Assembly (NCBI RefSeq): GCF_000177675.1
Contig: NZ_ADGX01000022.1
Span: 17,201 to 81,200, forward strand
Length of the DNA: 64,000 nt
Source of the DNA: Parafrankia sp. EUN1f
Lineage (GTDB): Bacteria > Actinomycetota > Actinomycetes > Frankiales > Frankiaceae
Reading direction: 5' to 3'
The notes under the pieces are model-generated. The model saw only the letters and a list, made by a program, of their open reading frames with translations. It was not told the DNA's origin and did no database searches. This document shows positions 53,400 to 62,333 of the stretch, one piece after another. A program made the position numbers and the translations under genes. Every line of letters starts with the position of its first letter. Within the stretch, counting starts at the first letter, position 1.

Positions 53400-54035
53400 T
53401 CAGCAGGTGCCGAGCATGGTGGTCAGGGCGGACTTCTCCGCGCTGTCGACGGTGAGGTTGTAGTAGTACTTCACCTGGACCCACGCACGCGCGTAGGTGC
53501 AGCGGAACGAGGTGAGCGACGGCTGCCACTCGGCCGGGTCCTTGTCGCCCTTCGACTGGTTGACGTTGTCGGTGACCGCCCACAGCTCGGGGCCGCCGAG
53601 GTCGTTGGCGTAGGTCTGGCGCTGCGCCGTGGTCCAGGCCCAGGCGCCGGACGCCCACGCCTCCGCCAGCGGCACCATGTGGTCGATGTCGACGTCGGAG
53701 GCGGACGTCCAGGTCGCGCCGTCGTACGGGCTGTACCAGGAGCCGGAGGTCGCCGCGCAGCTGCTGTTCACTACGACACCGGTGCCGTCACGCTTCAGGA
53801 CCTGCTCGCGGGTGTTGCAGGCGCCGGAGATCGTGATCCAGTGCGGGAAGAGGTCACGGTCGTAGGTGGAGGAGTGCGACTCGGCGGCGACGGTCAGGGA
53901 GTTCAGCCGGCTCAGTGCGGTGCTTGCCGAGGGGATGTTCGGGGGCGTCGCATTCGCCGGCGCGGCGGCGAGGAGCACGCCGACCAGCATGGCAACGACG
54001 GCGACAGCCGCCGTCTTGAAGACACGAGGGGACAC
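53400..54035 (-). CDS. secreted HNH (DUF1524) nuclease
   Basis: 211 aa from GTG 54035 (AGGAG 6 nt upstream). GTG 54038 is also possible. It has a signal peptide VAVVAMLVGVLLAAAPANA with a cleavage site near ANA-TP. The domain is DUF1524-like HNH: REQVLKRDGTG, SDVDIDHMVPLAEAW (His of the beta-beta-alpha metal site) and NQSKGDKDPAEWQPS with the last Asn, Asp and His-like residues. A late FRCTYARAWVQVKYYYNLTV is typical of this secreted group in actinobacteria. It probably degrades DNA outside the cell for nutrient use or competition. Confidence 0.9.
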   Translation of the reverse strand: MSPRVFKTAAVAVVAMLVGVLLAAAPANATPPNIPSASTALSRLNSLTVAAESHSSTYDRDLFPHWITISGACNTREQVLKRDGTGVVVNSSCAATSGSWYSPYDGATWTSASDVDIDHMVPLAEAWASGAWAWTTAQRQTYANDLGGPELWAVTDNVNQSKGDKDPAEWQPSLTSFRCTYARAWVQVKYYYNLTVDSAEKSALTTMLGTC

Positions 54036-54298
54036 CACGCTCTCCTGACTGGCCCCGCCGGGGCCGGAGGGAATTCCGGTCCAGGTCCGGCGAAACCCGT
54101 CCAGGAGAATCCCAGACAACCGATCAGGCAGAGCAACCCGAGAGCGAATATGCAGTAAATCTTCGCGGCGCATTTCAACCGGACGTGAAACTGGGTCCGA
54201 AAACCGCAAAACCGAGATGAATCCTTGGTTTTGATCAGGAGCGCGGCCGCGAAACCCGGCGCCTCCGATGCCTCCGCTGCCTCCGCGTGCGCCCGGGA

Positions 54299-55486
54299 TC
54301 AGCTCTCGCCCGCCGCCGCGGGCTCGGTGGCCGCGAAGGCGTTGAGGCTGGGCAGCGCGTTGCCATCGCGATCGAACATCGCCAGGTTCGCCGCCGGCAT
54401 CGGTTCGCCGGGTTTCGGGCTCACGGTGAGCCACGCCGGTTCCCACACGAAGAAGCCCAGGCCACGATGGTCGGGCACGTCACGCAGGATCTGGCGCAGC
54501 TGGGTGAGGAACTGTTCCTGGCCGGCTGGTGTTGCCGGCAGGGCGGCGCCGTCCGGTAGCTGGTCGGGGGTGCTTACCCAGTCACCGGGCTTCGCCGCGG
54601 CCAGGCTCCGCGGGTAGGCCGTCTCCGCGATGAGGATTCCGCGGTGGTAGCGGGAGGCGAGCATGTCGAGGTTCGCGCGCAGGGCGGCCAGCGAGCCGTT
54701 CCAGAACGGGTAGTAGCTCAGGCCGATGATGTCGAAGGATGCGGCACCGGCCTGGATCAGGCTGTCGAAGAAATAGCGGGACAGGCCGCTGTCCCCGCCG
54801 CTGTCGACATGAAGGACCACCGGGAGATGCCGGCCCGGCGCGCCTTCGCGGGCACCGGCGATGGCGCTGTTCAGCAGGGCCGCGAGCCTCGCCCATCCGT
54901 CCGCGGTGCCGGCCCGGACGGAGCCCAGCGGCCAGAGGATTCCGTTGGTGATTTCATTGCCGATCTGGATCATATCGATCGGGGTGCCCTGCGCGGCGAA
55001 CCTCGACACGAGATCCCGGGTGTAATCGCCGATTCTCTGCTTCATGGCCGCCAGGTCGGACCGGGGCCATGACGCCGGCGGTTCCTGCGCGTGCGGATCG
55101 GCCCAGAAATCCGAGTAGTGCGGCACCAGCATGATTTTCAGCCCGGCGCCGCGCGCTCTCCTGGCGAGTGTCAGCGCCGATTTCTCGTCGCTGTAACCGG
55201 CGGGCGGGTTGACCCAGACCCGCAGCCGGACGTAGTTCCCGCCGTGGGCGGCGAGTATCCGCTCGATGGGACGCCGCTGCCCGCCGTCAGACAGGGCGGT
55301 GCCGGCGGCCTCCTCCTGCAGGGTGAAGGAGATGTCGGCGCCGCGGACACCGAGGACCTCCGCCGAGCGCGCACCTGGCCCACTCAGCACTGTGACCAGC
55401 ACCGACACCACCGCGAGAACGAAGACCAGGATCAGCGGCAGGGCTACCCGCGCAGGTGGGGCCACCCGCACGGTCCGTCCCCGCAT
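54299..55486 (-). CDS. GH53 endo-beta-1,4-galactanase
   Basis: A 395-aa enzyme with an N-terminal membrane or signal helix (VALPLILVFVLAVVSVLVTV). The GH53 catalytic pair is present: IQIGNEITNGILWP (acid/base Glu) and GILIAETAYP (nucleophile Glu). GNYVRLRVWVNPP, IMLVPHYSDFWADPHAQ and FDIIGLSYYPFW are family segments. It would cut beta-1,4-galactan in pectic or arabinogalactan side chains, that is, plant cell wall. It is divergent from the GT2 gene with a 600-bp spacer. It may stay anchored by the N-terminal helix. Length is normal. Confidence 0.92.
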   Translation of the reverse strand: MRGRTVRVAPPARVALPLILVFVLAVVSVLVTVLSGPGARSAEVLGVRGADISFTLQEEAAGTALSDGGQRRPIERILAAHGGNYVRLRVWVNPPAGYSDEKSALTLARRARGAGLKIMLVPHYSDFWADPHAQEPPASWPRSDLAAMKQRIGDYTRDLVSRFAAQGTPIDMIQIGNEITNGILWPLGSVRAGTADGWARLAALLNSAIAGAREGAPGRHLPVVLHVDSGGDSGLSRYFFDSLIQAGAASFDIIGLSYYPFWNGSLAALRANLDMLASRYHRGILIAETAYPRSLAAAKPGDWVSTPDQLPDGAALPATPAGQEQFLTQLRQILRDVPDHRGLGFFVWEPAWLTVSPKPGEPMPAANLAMFDRDGNALPSLNAFAATEPAAAGES

Positions 55487-56100
55487 CGGTGCCCGCCCCC
55501 TCCCGGCCGACCGGCCCGCGGGCTCCGCGATCTCGGGGCCCAGGGCCCGCGCGACCGCCCGGGCCCTACGGACAACGCCTCAGGTCTCGCAAGATACCTG
55601 GCCACGAAAAGCTTTCCCCATCCAGTCGAAAGTGATCTCAGCTATCGCCGCCAGCAGCGGCGAATGTGAGCAGAAAAACAGAGTGACCTGCGTTACCTGA
55701 TTACGCCCCGGCGCCGGAGAGCGTCCGTCTGGCAGCGGTGTGCATCAATTTTGCCAAGCCGTCCCGGATGGCCTAGCGTGACTATCCATCCGGACTACGC
55801 CGATCTATTCCTCGGCTCTCGATCGGATGCGGGAGGGGGCTGGACGTTGCGACGAGAGTTCATTCGTCGACTACTCGCGCGTTCAGACCGACGGGTCCGG
55901 GAAATGTGACCTGCGTCATTCATCGGCAGCCCACCTGGGCTGCCAGCAGGCGAATCCGCCACACCGCGGGAAGTTCTTTCGCACCTGCCGCGGGCCCTGG
56001 CACCTGTCCGCGCATTCGGTGACCCCGAGACCGTCCAGCCGCTCGCTCGTTGTTTTTCGCCGCGTGATCAATGGTGCGTGGTTCGTGGGGGGAGAGACTG
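55487..56100. other. 614-bp divergent promoter spacer
   Basis: No gene is seen. It contains an inverted repeat CCGGATGG/CCATCCGG (55764-55793) around a TAGCGTGACTAT stretch, and GTGACCTGCGT as a direct repeat at 55683-55693 and 55906-55916. Both look regulatory for the divergent GH53 and GT2 genes. Confidence 0.5.
55764..55793. promoter_or_regulatory. inverted repeat in the GH53/GT2 promoter
   Basis: CCGGATGG (55764-55771) and CCATCCGG (55786-55793) are perfect arms with a 14-bp centre, a typical operator geometry. Confidence 0.4.
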
Positions 56101-58089
56101 GTGCGTAGCCCGCTGCGTGACGGTACGACGTCGGCGTATTCGGCCGGACCCGGGCCCGGTGCAGGCATCAGGGCCGCGGTGCCTCATCAGGCCGAGGCCG
56201 CGGTGCCCTCCCAGGCCGAGGCTGCGACGTCCTTCCTGGATCTGGATGACGTCACGGTGCTGCTCTCGGTCGGTGGTGTCGACCAGGTAACCGTGCCGGT
56301 ACAGCGGCGTCCGCGGGTGCCGAGCCGCGGCCGCGGGCGGACGGCGGCGGCCGACGGTGCTGGAATTCGGGTCCGGGCGGTGGCCGTGATGAGTCGGTCG
56401 CAGGCGTGGCAGTACCGGCTGGTCGTGGTCTGCTGGGTCGCCGCGGTCGTCTTCTTCTGGCAGTGGTGGCTGCGGCCGGGCAACATCGGCTCCCCGCCGC
56501 TGTTCGTGTTGATGTCGCTGTCCCTCTTCTACGTCGGCACGTTCCTCGCGACGATGTACCTGATCTTCGTGGGAAACATGCGGCGGCCCCTTCGCATCCC
56601 GGTGCGGCGGGCGGAGGATGCCGGGGCGATCGGCCGGGTCGCGGTGGTCAGCCTGACCGTTCCCGGCTCGGAGTCGCTGGAGATCGTCCGGCGTCAGCTG
56701 GTCGCGATGAGCCGCATCACCTATCCGCACGACAGCTGGATCCTGGTGGACAAGGTCCCCTCGCCGGACATCGAGGAGATGGCCCGCTCGGTCGGCGTCC
56801 GATATTTCTGCCGGCATGACGAGGCCCGCTGGGGGAAGTCGGGTGTGGCGGGCTGGAACCGGCGCTTCCCGCCCTTCAAGCGCAAGACGAAGGCCGGGAA
56901 CGTCAACGCCTGGCTCGATGCCCACGGCCACGAGTACAGCCATTTCACCCAGCTTGACATCGATCACATTCCCAACCCGGACTACCTGCACCAGGTCCTC
57001 GGCTACTTCGCCGACCCGAAGGTGAAGTGGGTCCAGGCACCGAGCGTCTACGGCAACTTCGAGCACTGGACGGCCCGCGGCGCCGCCGAGCAGGAGCTGG
57101 GCCTGCAGGGCCCGCTGCAGATGGGCTTCTACGGCTTCTCCCGGACTCCCTTCATCATCGGTTCCCACTGCACCTACGACACCGCGGCGATCCGTGAGAT
57201 CGGCGGTTTCCAGCCGACCCGGGCCGAGGATCATCTCGACACGGTCTGCCTCGCCGCGCGCGGGTATCAGGGTGTCTTCGTCCCCGACGTCATCGCGGTG
57301 GGCGACGGGCCGGAGACGTTCGAGACCTATCTTTCGCAGCAGTTCGCCTGGGCCTATTCGATGATCGAGGTTCTGCTGTGGCACACACCGCGCCTGCTGC
57401 GGAACTACCGGCCACGGCAGGCGGTTCAGTTCCTCTTCTCGCAGACCTGGTACACCTTCTGGTGCCTGTCTATGGTGACCCTCTTCGCGCTGCCGCTGGC
57501 GGCGCTGTGCCTGAACTGGCGCATCGCGACGATTCACTACCTGGAGTTCATCGTCCACAGCCTGCCGCTGAGCGCGGTCGGGGCGGGTGTCTGGTGGTGG
57601 AGCCGGCCGTGGCACGTACCGCGCCGGGTGCGTCTCACCTGGCGCGGAATCGTGCTGCACGCGGCCCGCTGGGTGATCGTCCTTTCCGCGCTGGTACAGG
57701 TCGTGATGCGGGTCAAGAAGCCGTACATGATCACCAAGAAGGGTGTCGGTGACGACGCCGGCGCCATGTCGCTGCGGCTCGTCGCTCCCTACATCGCCAT
57801 GGTCGTGCTGCCTTTGGTGGTCTGCTGGTTTCACCTCGCCGTCTACGACGAGGGCGCGACGGCGGGGTATCTCCTGTTCGCCCTGCAGGACACGCTGGTG
57901 TTCCTGCTGGTGCTGGGCTTCGTCGTGGCGCAGGAGGTCCGGGCCGCGCCGGGCAGCAGCGCGCCTTTCGCCATGCGGCTGCGCCGCCAGGCCCGTCCGT
58001 TGCTGACGACGGGCCTGCTCGCCGCCGCGGCAGTGGTCACCGCGGTCGCCTGCTGGCCCCCGATCTGGGACGCGATCTCGGCGATCTGA
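56101..58089 (+). CDS. GT2 membrane glycosyltransferase (cellulose-synthase-like)
   Basis: About 662 aa from GTG 56101, which has GGGGGGAGAG upstream. ATG 56071 in frame has none. After a disordered head, two helices (WQYRLVVVCWVAAVVFFWQWWL and SLFYVGTFLATMYLIFVG) precede the GT-A domain: VAVVSLTVPGSESLEIV, HFTQLDIDHIPNPDYL (the D-x-D), TRAEDHLDTVCLAARGY (TED-like) and SQQFAWAYSMIEV (Q-x-x-R/W-like). Four to five further helices follow. It resembles processive beta-glycan synthases such as cellulose or hyaluronan synthases and probably exports what it makes. The product is unknown. Its neighbour is a UGM-like flavoprotein. Confidence 0.88.
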   Translation: MRSPLRDGTTSAYSAGPGPGAGIRAAVPHQAEAAVPSQAEAATSFLDLDDVTVLLSVGGVDQVTVPVQRRPRVPSRGRGRTAAADGAGIRVRAVAVMSRSQAWQYRLVVVCWVAAVVFFWQWWLRPGNIGSPPLFVLMSLSLFYVGTFLATMYLIFVGNMRRPLRIPVRRAEDAGAIGRVAVVSLTVPGSESLEIVRRQLVAMSRITYPHDSWILVDKVPSPDIEEMARSVGVRYFCRHDEARWGKSGVAGWNRRFPPFKRKTKAGNVNAWLDAHGHEYSHFTQLDIDHIPNPDYLHQVLGYFADPKVKWVQAPSVYGNFEHWTARGAAEQELGLQGPLQMGFYGFSRTPFIIGSHCTYDTAAIREIGGFQPTRAEDHLDTVCLAARGYQGVFVPDVIAVGDGPETFETYLSQQFAWAYSMIEVLLWHTPRLLRNYRPRQAVQFLFSQTWYTFWCLSMVTLFALPLAALCLNWRIATIHYLEFIVHSLPLSAVGAGVWWWSRPWHVPRRVRLTWRGIVLHAARWVIVLSALVQVVMRVKKPYMITKKGVGDDAGAMSLRLVAPYIAMVVLPLVVCWFHLAVYDEGATAGYLLFALQDTLVFLLVLGFVVAQEVRAAPGSSAPFAMRLRRQARPLLTTGLLAAAAVVTAVACWPPIWDAISAI

Positions 58090-58110
58090 GCCCTGCCCCA
58101 GGGGCCGTCT

Positions 58111-59607
58111 CTACCGGCGCGGGATGATCGGTGCGTCGCGGCCGGTTCCGCCGGTCGCCCGCGCTCTCGCGCCGGTGGTCGACTTCTCCTCGTGATATTC
58201 CTGTTCGACGTTGACCTCCCACACGTCGTGCTCGGTGCCGTCAAGAATGTTCTCGACGGTGCGCATGGCGGTCAGCATCGAATGGTCGGCGTTGTTGTAC
58301 CGGTGCATTCCGTTGCGGCCGACCGGGTACACGTTCGGAGCGTTCTCCTCCAGCCAGCGCCGCATGATGTCGACGTTGCGCCGGTAGTACTGGTCGTAGG
58401 TGGGGTATGCCTTGGGAACCCGCACGACATAGCCGGTCTCGACCATGCCAGGGCGGACCAGCCCGAGTGCTTCCAGCTCCGCGGTTGCGAGCGCGACCAG
58501 CTCGCTGTCGGGCTTCGTCCACATGTCGTCGCCCTCGAACACGAAGAACTCCAGGCCGAGGCAGGTGCGGCCCTCCTTGACCAGATACGGCGACCATGAC
58601 CCGTAGTTCTGGATACGGCCGACCCGAACTCCTGGATCGTGGATGTAGATCCAGTTGTCCGGGAAGCTGAACTCCTGCGGCACGATCAGCGCGACCGTCA
58701 GATAGTCGCGGTAACGCAGATCGTCCGCTGCCGCCAGGACGTCCGCCGGCGGGGGCGGGTCGATGCTTTTGAGCAGTGCCGACATCGGCATCGAGGAGAT
58801 GAGGTGGTCGGCGGGCACCCGGTGGTGCTGCCCGGACCCGGTGGTGACGGTGACGGCGACGGCTCGCCCGTCGGCCCGGTGGATCGTCGTCACCGCGGAG
58901 TTCATGACGACCTCTCCGCCCATCTTCTCCACCTTGCGGGCGGCCTCCTCCCACATCATCCCCGGTCCAAGCTTCGGGTAGCGGAACTCCTCGATGAGGC
59001 TGGTGATGTTCTTCTGGTTGCGCTTCGGGAGGACCGCGTTCACGATCGCCGCGGAGAGGGAGAGGTTCTTCACGCGCTGGGCGGCCCAGTCCACGGGCAT
59101 CTCACTGACCGGGATTCCCCACACTTTCTCCGTGTAGGTCTTGAAGAACGTCCGGTAGAGGCGCCAGCCGAACCTGGCCACCAGCCACGACTCGTAGTTG
59201 GCGTCCCGGTCTCGCGGCGGACGGATCCTGGCCCGCAGATAGGACCCGATGGCGAGGGCAGCCTCGCGCGGCCCGAGATTACCGAGGGCGTTCAGCGACC
59301 GCAGCGGGTAGTCGTAAAGCTTGCCCTGGTAGTAGATCCGGCTCATCCGTGGCCGGAGCAGGAAGTCGTCGGCGGGCAGAATCTCGTTCCAGAGCGCCTC
59401 CACCTCAGCCACCTTGGTGAAGAACCGGTGCCCGCCGATGTCGAACCGCCAGCCGTCACGCACGACGGTGCGGCTGATCCCGCCGACGACGTCGTCGGCC
59501 TCGAAGACCGTCACCGCCGCGCCGCGGGCGGCGAGCTGGTAGGCGGCGGTCAGCCCCGCGGGGCCGGCACCGATGACGGCGGTGTGCGAACGCTCAGCCT
59601 CGGTCAA
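58111..59607 (-). CDS. UGM/amine-oxidase-type flavoprotein
   Basis: A 498-aa FAD protein: Rossmann AVIGAGPAGLTAAYQLA (near residues 10-26), GGISRTVVRDGWRFDIGGHRFF, YQGKLYDYPL, FKTYTEKVWGIPVSEM, and the C-terminal IYIHDPGVRVGRIQNYG, VPKAYPTYDQYY and VYPVGRNGMHRYNNADHSM. This is the NAD(P)/FAD-dependent family related to UDP-galactopyranose mutase and found beside glycosyltransferases in many actinobacteria. It probably isomerises or oxidises a nucleotide-sugar or lipid sugar. It converges with the GT2 gene, 22 bp apart. Confidence 0.85.
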   Translation of the reverse strand: MTEAERSHTAVIGAGPAGLTAAYQLAARGAAVTVFEADDVVGGISRTVVRDGWRFDIGGHRFFTKVAEVEALWNEILPADDFLLRPRMSRIYYQGKLYDYPLRSLNALGNLGPREAALAIGSYLRARIRPPRDRDANYESWLVARFGWRLYRTFFKTYTEKVWGIPVSEMPVDWAAQRVKNLSLSAAIVNAVLPKRNQKNITSLIEEFRYPKLGPGMMWEEAARKVEKMGGEVVMNSAVTTIHRADGRAVAVTVTTGSGQHHRVPADHLISSMPMSALLKSIDPPPPADVLAAADDLRYRDYLTVALIVPQEFSFPDNWIYIHDPGVRVGRIQNYGSWSPYLVKEGRTCLGLEFFVFEGDDMWTKPDSELVALATAELEALGLVRPGMVETGYVVRVPKAYPTYDQYYRRNVDIMRRWLEENAPNVYPVGRNGMHRYNNADHSMLTAMRTVENILDGTEHDVWEVNVEQEYHEEKSTTGARARATGGTGRDAPIIPRR

Positions 59608-59685
59608 TTCGTCTCCTTCGGCAGGGCCCCGTGGTGGCCGGCGACGCCGCGCCCACGCACCCGGAGCGCCAATCAGGACGTGATC

Positions 59686-59701
59686 GTCTAGAATTTTAGA
59701 C
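59686..59701. promoter_or_regulatory. palindromic TetR operator
   Basis: GTCTAGAATTTTAGAC, GTCTA and TAGAC arms with an AT centre, 28 bp before the TetR GTG. The TetR and the UGM-like gene diverge here, so this is the natural self-operator. Confidence 0.6.
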
Positions 59702-59728
59702 AGGAGCGTCCAAGACTAGGCTGAAGGG

Positions 59729-60409
59729 GTGCCCGAGCGAGTCCCACCAGCCCCACGTGCGCCCGCACGGGGCCGCCCGGCCAAACGTGAAGCGATCATG
59801 GCTGCGGCGTTGGAACTCTTCGTCCGCCAGGGCTATGCGTCCACCACTCTGGAGGACGTCGCCGCGGCCACACCGGTCTCCCGCCAGACCATCTACAACC
59901 ACTTCGGCGACAAGGAGACCCTGTTCCTCTCCGTCATCGATGAGCATCTCAGCGCGACGCTGGAGACCTTGCGCGAGGCGACAGCGCACTTCCCCAGTGA
60001 GCTGCCCGACCCCGAGGTCTATCTGAACGAGCTGGCGCGCCGGATCATGGCGACCTTCCTCCACCCGCGCACCGCCGCGCTGCGGCTTCTCCTACAGACC
60101 GAGGGACCGCGAAATCCGCAGCTGACGCAGCTGTGGCGCCAGCGCGTCGCCGCGCCCGTCTGGTCGGAGCTGATCGGCCAGCTCGCTCGCCTCGCCCACG
60201 GCGGCGCGCTGCTCATCGACGACCCGGCCCGGGCGGCGGGCCACTTCGTCGCCCTGGTCAACGGCACCGTCTGGGAGATGACCGAGCTCGGCACGTTCGC
60301 CGTCTACCACCCGCCCGAGCTCGACGATCCCGCCCTCGACGCTGCTCTGCGCTCCGCGGTGGGGCTCTTCGTCCGCGGCTACGCCCCGGGCGACCGCCCC
60401 GCCGGCTGA
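59729..60409 (+). CDS. TetR-family repressor
   Basis: 226 aa from GTG 59729. KREAIMAAALELFVRQGYASTTLEDVAAATPVSRQTIYNHFGDKETLF (N-terminal HTH, residues about 20-66, named here in one family pattern) is followed by a C-terminal helical ligand domain of the TetR_C_11 type (RRIMATFLHPRTAALRLLLQTE, GHFVALVNGTVWEMTELG). It is divergent from the UGM-like flavoprotein gene, with a GTCTA palindrome between them as probable operator. The gene ends next to a hairpin repeat. Confidence 0.92.
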   Translation: MPERVPPAPRAPARGRPAKREAIMAAALELFVRQGYASTTLEDVAAATPVSRQTIYNHFGDKETLFLSVIDEHLSATLETLREATAHFPSELPDPEVYLNELARRIMATFLHPRTAALRLLLQTEGPRNPQLTQLWRQRVAAPVWSELIGQLARLAHGGALLIDDPARAAGHFVALVNGTVWEMTELGTFAVYHPPELDDPALDAALRSAVGLFVRGYAPGDRPAG

Positions 60410-60410
60410 G

Positions 60411-60546
60411 GGGAACCCGCGCCGCCACGCAGCGCCGCCAACTCATACCAATAGAGAAAAATGGTCCTGGCAATCCGCAAGAAGTGAGGATTTCGGTCGT
60501 TACAGAAGCCGAAATCCTCATTTCTTGCTCGACAGCAGCGGCAGCC
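60411..60546 (+). repeat. hairpin repeat family, copy E (full)
   Basis: The tail GGAACCCGCGCCGCCAC, AACTCATACCAATAG and GGCAATCCG lead into the 50-nt hairpin 60478-60527, then CTCGACAGCAGCGGC. It overlaps the 3' end of the FAD monooxygenase gene (stop 60518-60520). Confidence 0.87.
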
Positions 60547-62134
60547 AGCGGGCCCGGATCAGCCGATTCTCACCGGGAGGCCCGGGCCGCCGCGGCGTCC
60601 GGCGACCCTTCGAAACGGCCGACGCACCGGTGCGTGGAGTGGGGACGGAGGCGGAGAAGCCGTGGCGCAGGATGCGGGCGATCATCGGCGGCCGCAGCAG
60701 GCTGGAGGGTGGCTCCACCAGGTTCGCCAGGCGCATGAAGGTCCGGGCGACGGTGGGGTCCAGGTGCGCGGCGATGTGAGCGCGGCGGATGTAGGCGTTC
60801 ATGATCCGGACCCGCGGGGTGCGGTTGCCGACGACGCCCGGGTAGTTCAGGTCGGCGTTGGTCGACATCTGCCAGGCGAACTCGATGCGGGTGACAGCCT
60901 CCTGGTAGAAGCGCCGCGGCAGGTCGGCGCGGCCCGCGCGCAGGCAGCCGGCGAGCGCCTCGGCCTGCTGGGCGGCGACGGTCATCCCCTGCGCGTAGAT
61001 CGGGTTGAGGCTGCAGGCGGCGTCGCCGATGACGAGGAAGCCCTCGGGCGGCGCGGCCAGCCGCTCGAAGAAGCGGCGCACCGATCCGCGGAACCGGTGT
61101 GGGACGGGGTCCTCCAGCGGCCGGGCGGTGGAGACGATCTGGTGGACGTCCGGCACCGGCATGGTGGACGCGAACGCCTGGAAGCCGGCCTCGTCGAGGG
61201 GTGGGTGGTCGCCGAGCATGCCGCCGAGGGTGACGTGCCAGCGGTTGCCCTCGAGCACGATCGCGCCGCCGCCGCGCCAGCCCGGCATGGTCGAGACGAC
61301 CACACCGAGGTCACCGTCGAGGTGCTCCGGGCGGCGTTCGTAGGTGCGTGAGGCGTAGCCCAGGTCGATGTCGATGCGTTCCTCGGCCGGCCGGTCGCAG
61401 CCGATCTCGGCAAGCCAGTCGGGAGCGCGCGACGCCCGCCCGGTCGCGTCGACGACGAGGTCGGCCGCGATGACGGTCCCGCCGCGGGAGCCCTGGGACG
61501 CGTCCTGGCCGTTGCCGGCTGCGTCCTGGATGAGGCGGGCTGCGTCATGGCCGAGGTGGGGCGCGTCCTGGCCGTTGCGGGGTGCATTCTGGCCGAGGTG
61601 GTCGATCGCGGCGGCGGTGGCCGCGTCCGTGGCCGTGACCCGCACGCCCACCACCCGCCGCGCGCCGTCGGGTGCGGCGGGTACGGCGACCAGGCCGGAC
61701 GCGGAGACACCCGCATGGATCTCCACCCCGGGCATCGCGGCGGTGCGGGCCCGCAGGGTGCTTTCCAGCAGCGGCCGGCTGGCCAGCACCGTGGTGAGGC
61801 CGGTGGACGTCGGATGGACCCGCAGGCCGCTGAGGTACCAGCGGGATCGGGTCAGGACCTCGGTGGTCGGCGCACCGAGGCCGACGAGCTCCGCGGTCAC
61901 CCCGGGATACAGGTCCTCGATGATCCGGCGGCCACGTTCCATGAGCCCGTGCAGGTGGCGGCCCTGCGCGGTGCCGCGGCGCTGGAGCACCCCGGTGAGC
62001 TCGTCGCGGTCGAGCACCACCACCTGCTCGTAGCTGTCGGCGAGGACTCGGGCGGCGAGGATGCCCGCGATGCTCGCTCCGAGCACCACCGCCCGCCCAC
62101 GGCGCTCCGAGCTGGAGCTACCTGCGTCTGCCAC
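60518..62134 (-). CDS. FAD-dependent monooxygenase/oxidoreductase
   Basis: 538 aa from GTG 62134 (GGAGGG 6 nt upstream). An in-frame start at 62179 would add 15 residues. AVVLGASIAGILAARVLAD is the FAD Rossmann motif. RRGTAQGRHLHGLMERGRR and LVIGDAACSLNPIYAQGMTVA (D-x6-P, FAD ribityl) are signatures of aromatic-ring and polyketide hydroxylases. An Asn/Gln/Asp/His repeat (61493-61606) is inserted near the middle. The last residues PLLSSKK and the stop codon are encoded by the hairpin repeat. It is divergent from the first P450, so the two probably belong to one biosynthetic cluster. Confidence 0.85.
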   Translation of the reverse strand: MADAGSSSSERRGRAVVLGASIAGILAARVLADSYEQVVVLDRDELTGVLQRRGTAQGRHLHGLMERGRRIIEDLYPGVTAELVGLGAPTTEVLTRSRWYLSGLRVHPTSTGLTTVLASRPLLESTLRARTAAMPGVEIHAGVSASGLVAVPAAPDGARRVVGVRVTATDAATAAAIDHLGQNAPRNGQDAPHLGHDAARLIQDAAGNGQDASQGSRGGTVIAADLVVDATGRASRAPDWLAEIGCDRPAEERIDIDLGYASRTYERRPEHLDGDLGVVVSTMPGWRGGGAIVLEGNRWHVTLGGMLGDHPPLDEAGFQAFASTMPVPDVHQIVSTARPLEDPVPHRFRGSVRRFFERLAAPPEGFLVIGDAACSLNPIYAQGMTVAAQQAEALAGCLRAGRADLPRRFYQEAVTRIEFAWQMSTNADLNYPGVVGNRTPRVRIMNAYIRRAHIAAHLDPTVARTFMRLANLVEPPSSLLRPPMIARILRHGFSASVPTPRTGASAVSKGRRTPRRPGPPGENRLIRARWLPLLSSKK

Positions 62135-62333
62135 ATCGCCCTCCACAGCTGTCGGCCTGCGATCAGCAGCGCGACCCACAAGGATTCAGCAGCGAAATCC
62201 TGCCCATCGCGAAAATCGGCGGTCAAGGTGCTCGACCGAAATCAATCACATTATGAAAACCGCCTATCGTTCGCCGTCTCGATACCCGGCGCCTTACGGT
62301 TTTCGCACGGCTTTCCGCAGCAGGAGGTTCTCG

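Noticed and set aside
54208..54232. AAAACC/GGTTTT inverted repeat as a terminator
   Set aside because: The stem is only 6 bp with a 13-nt loop, and it lies upstream of the HNH gene rather than after a stop.
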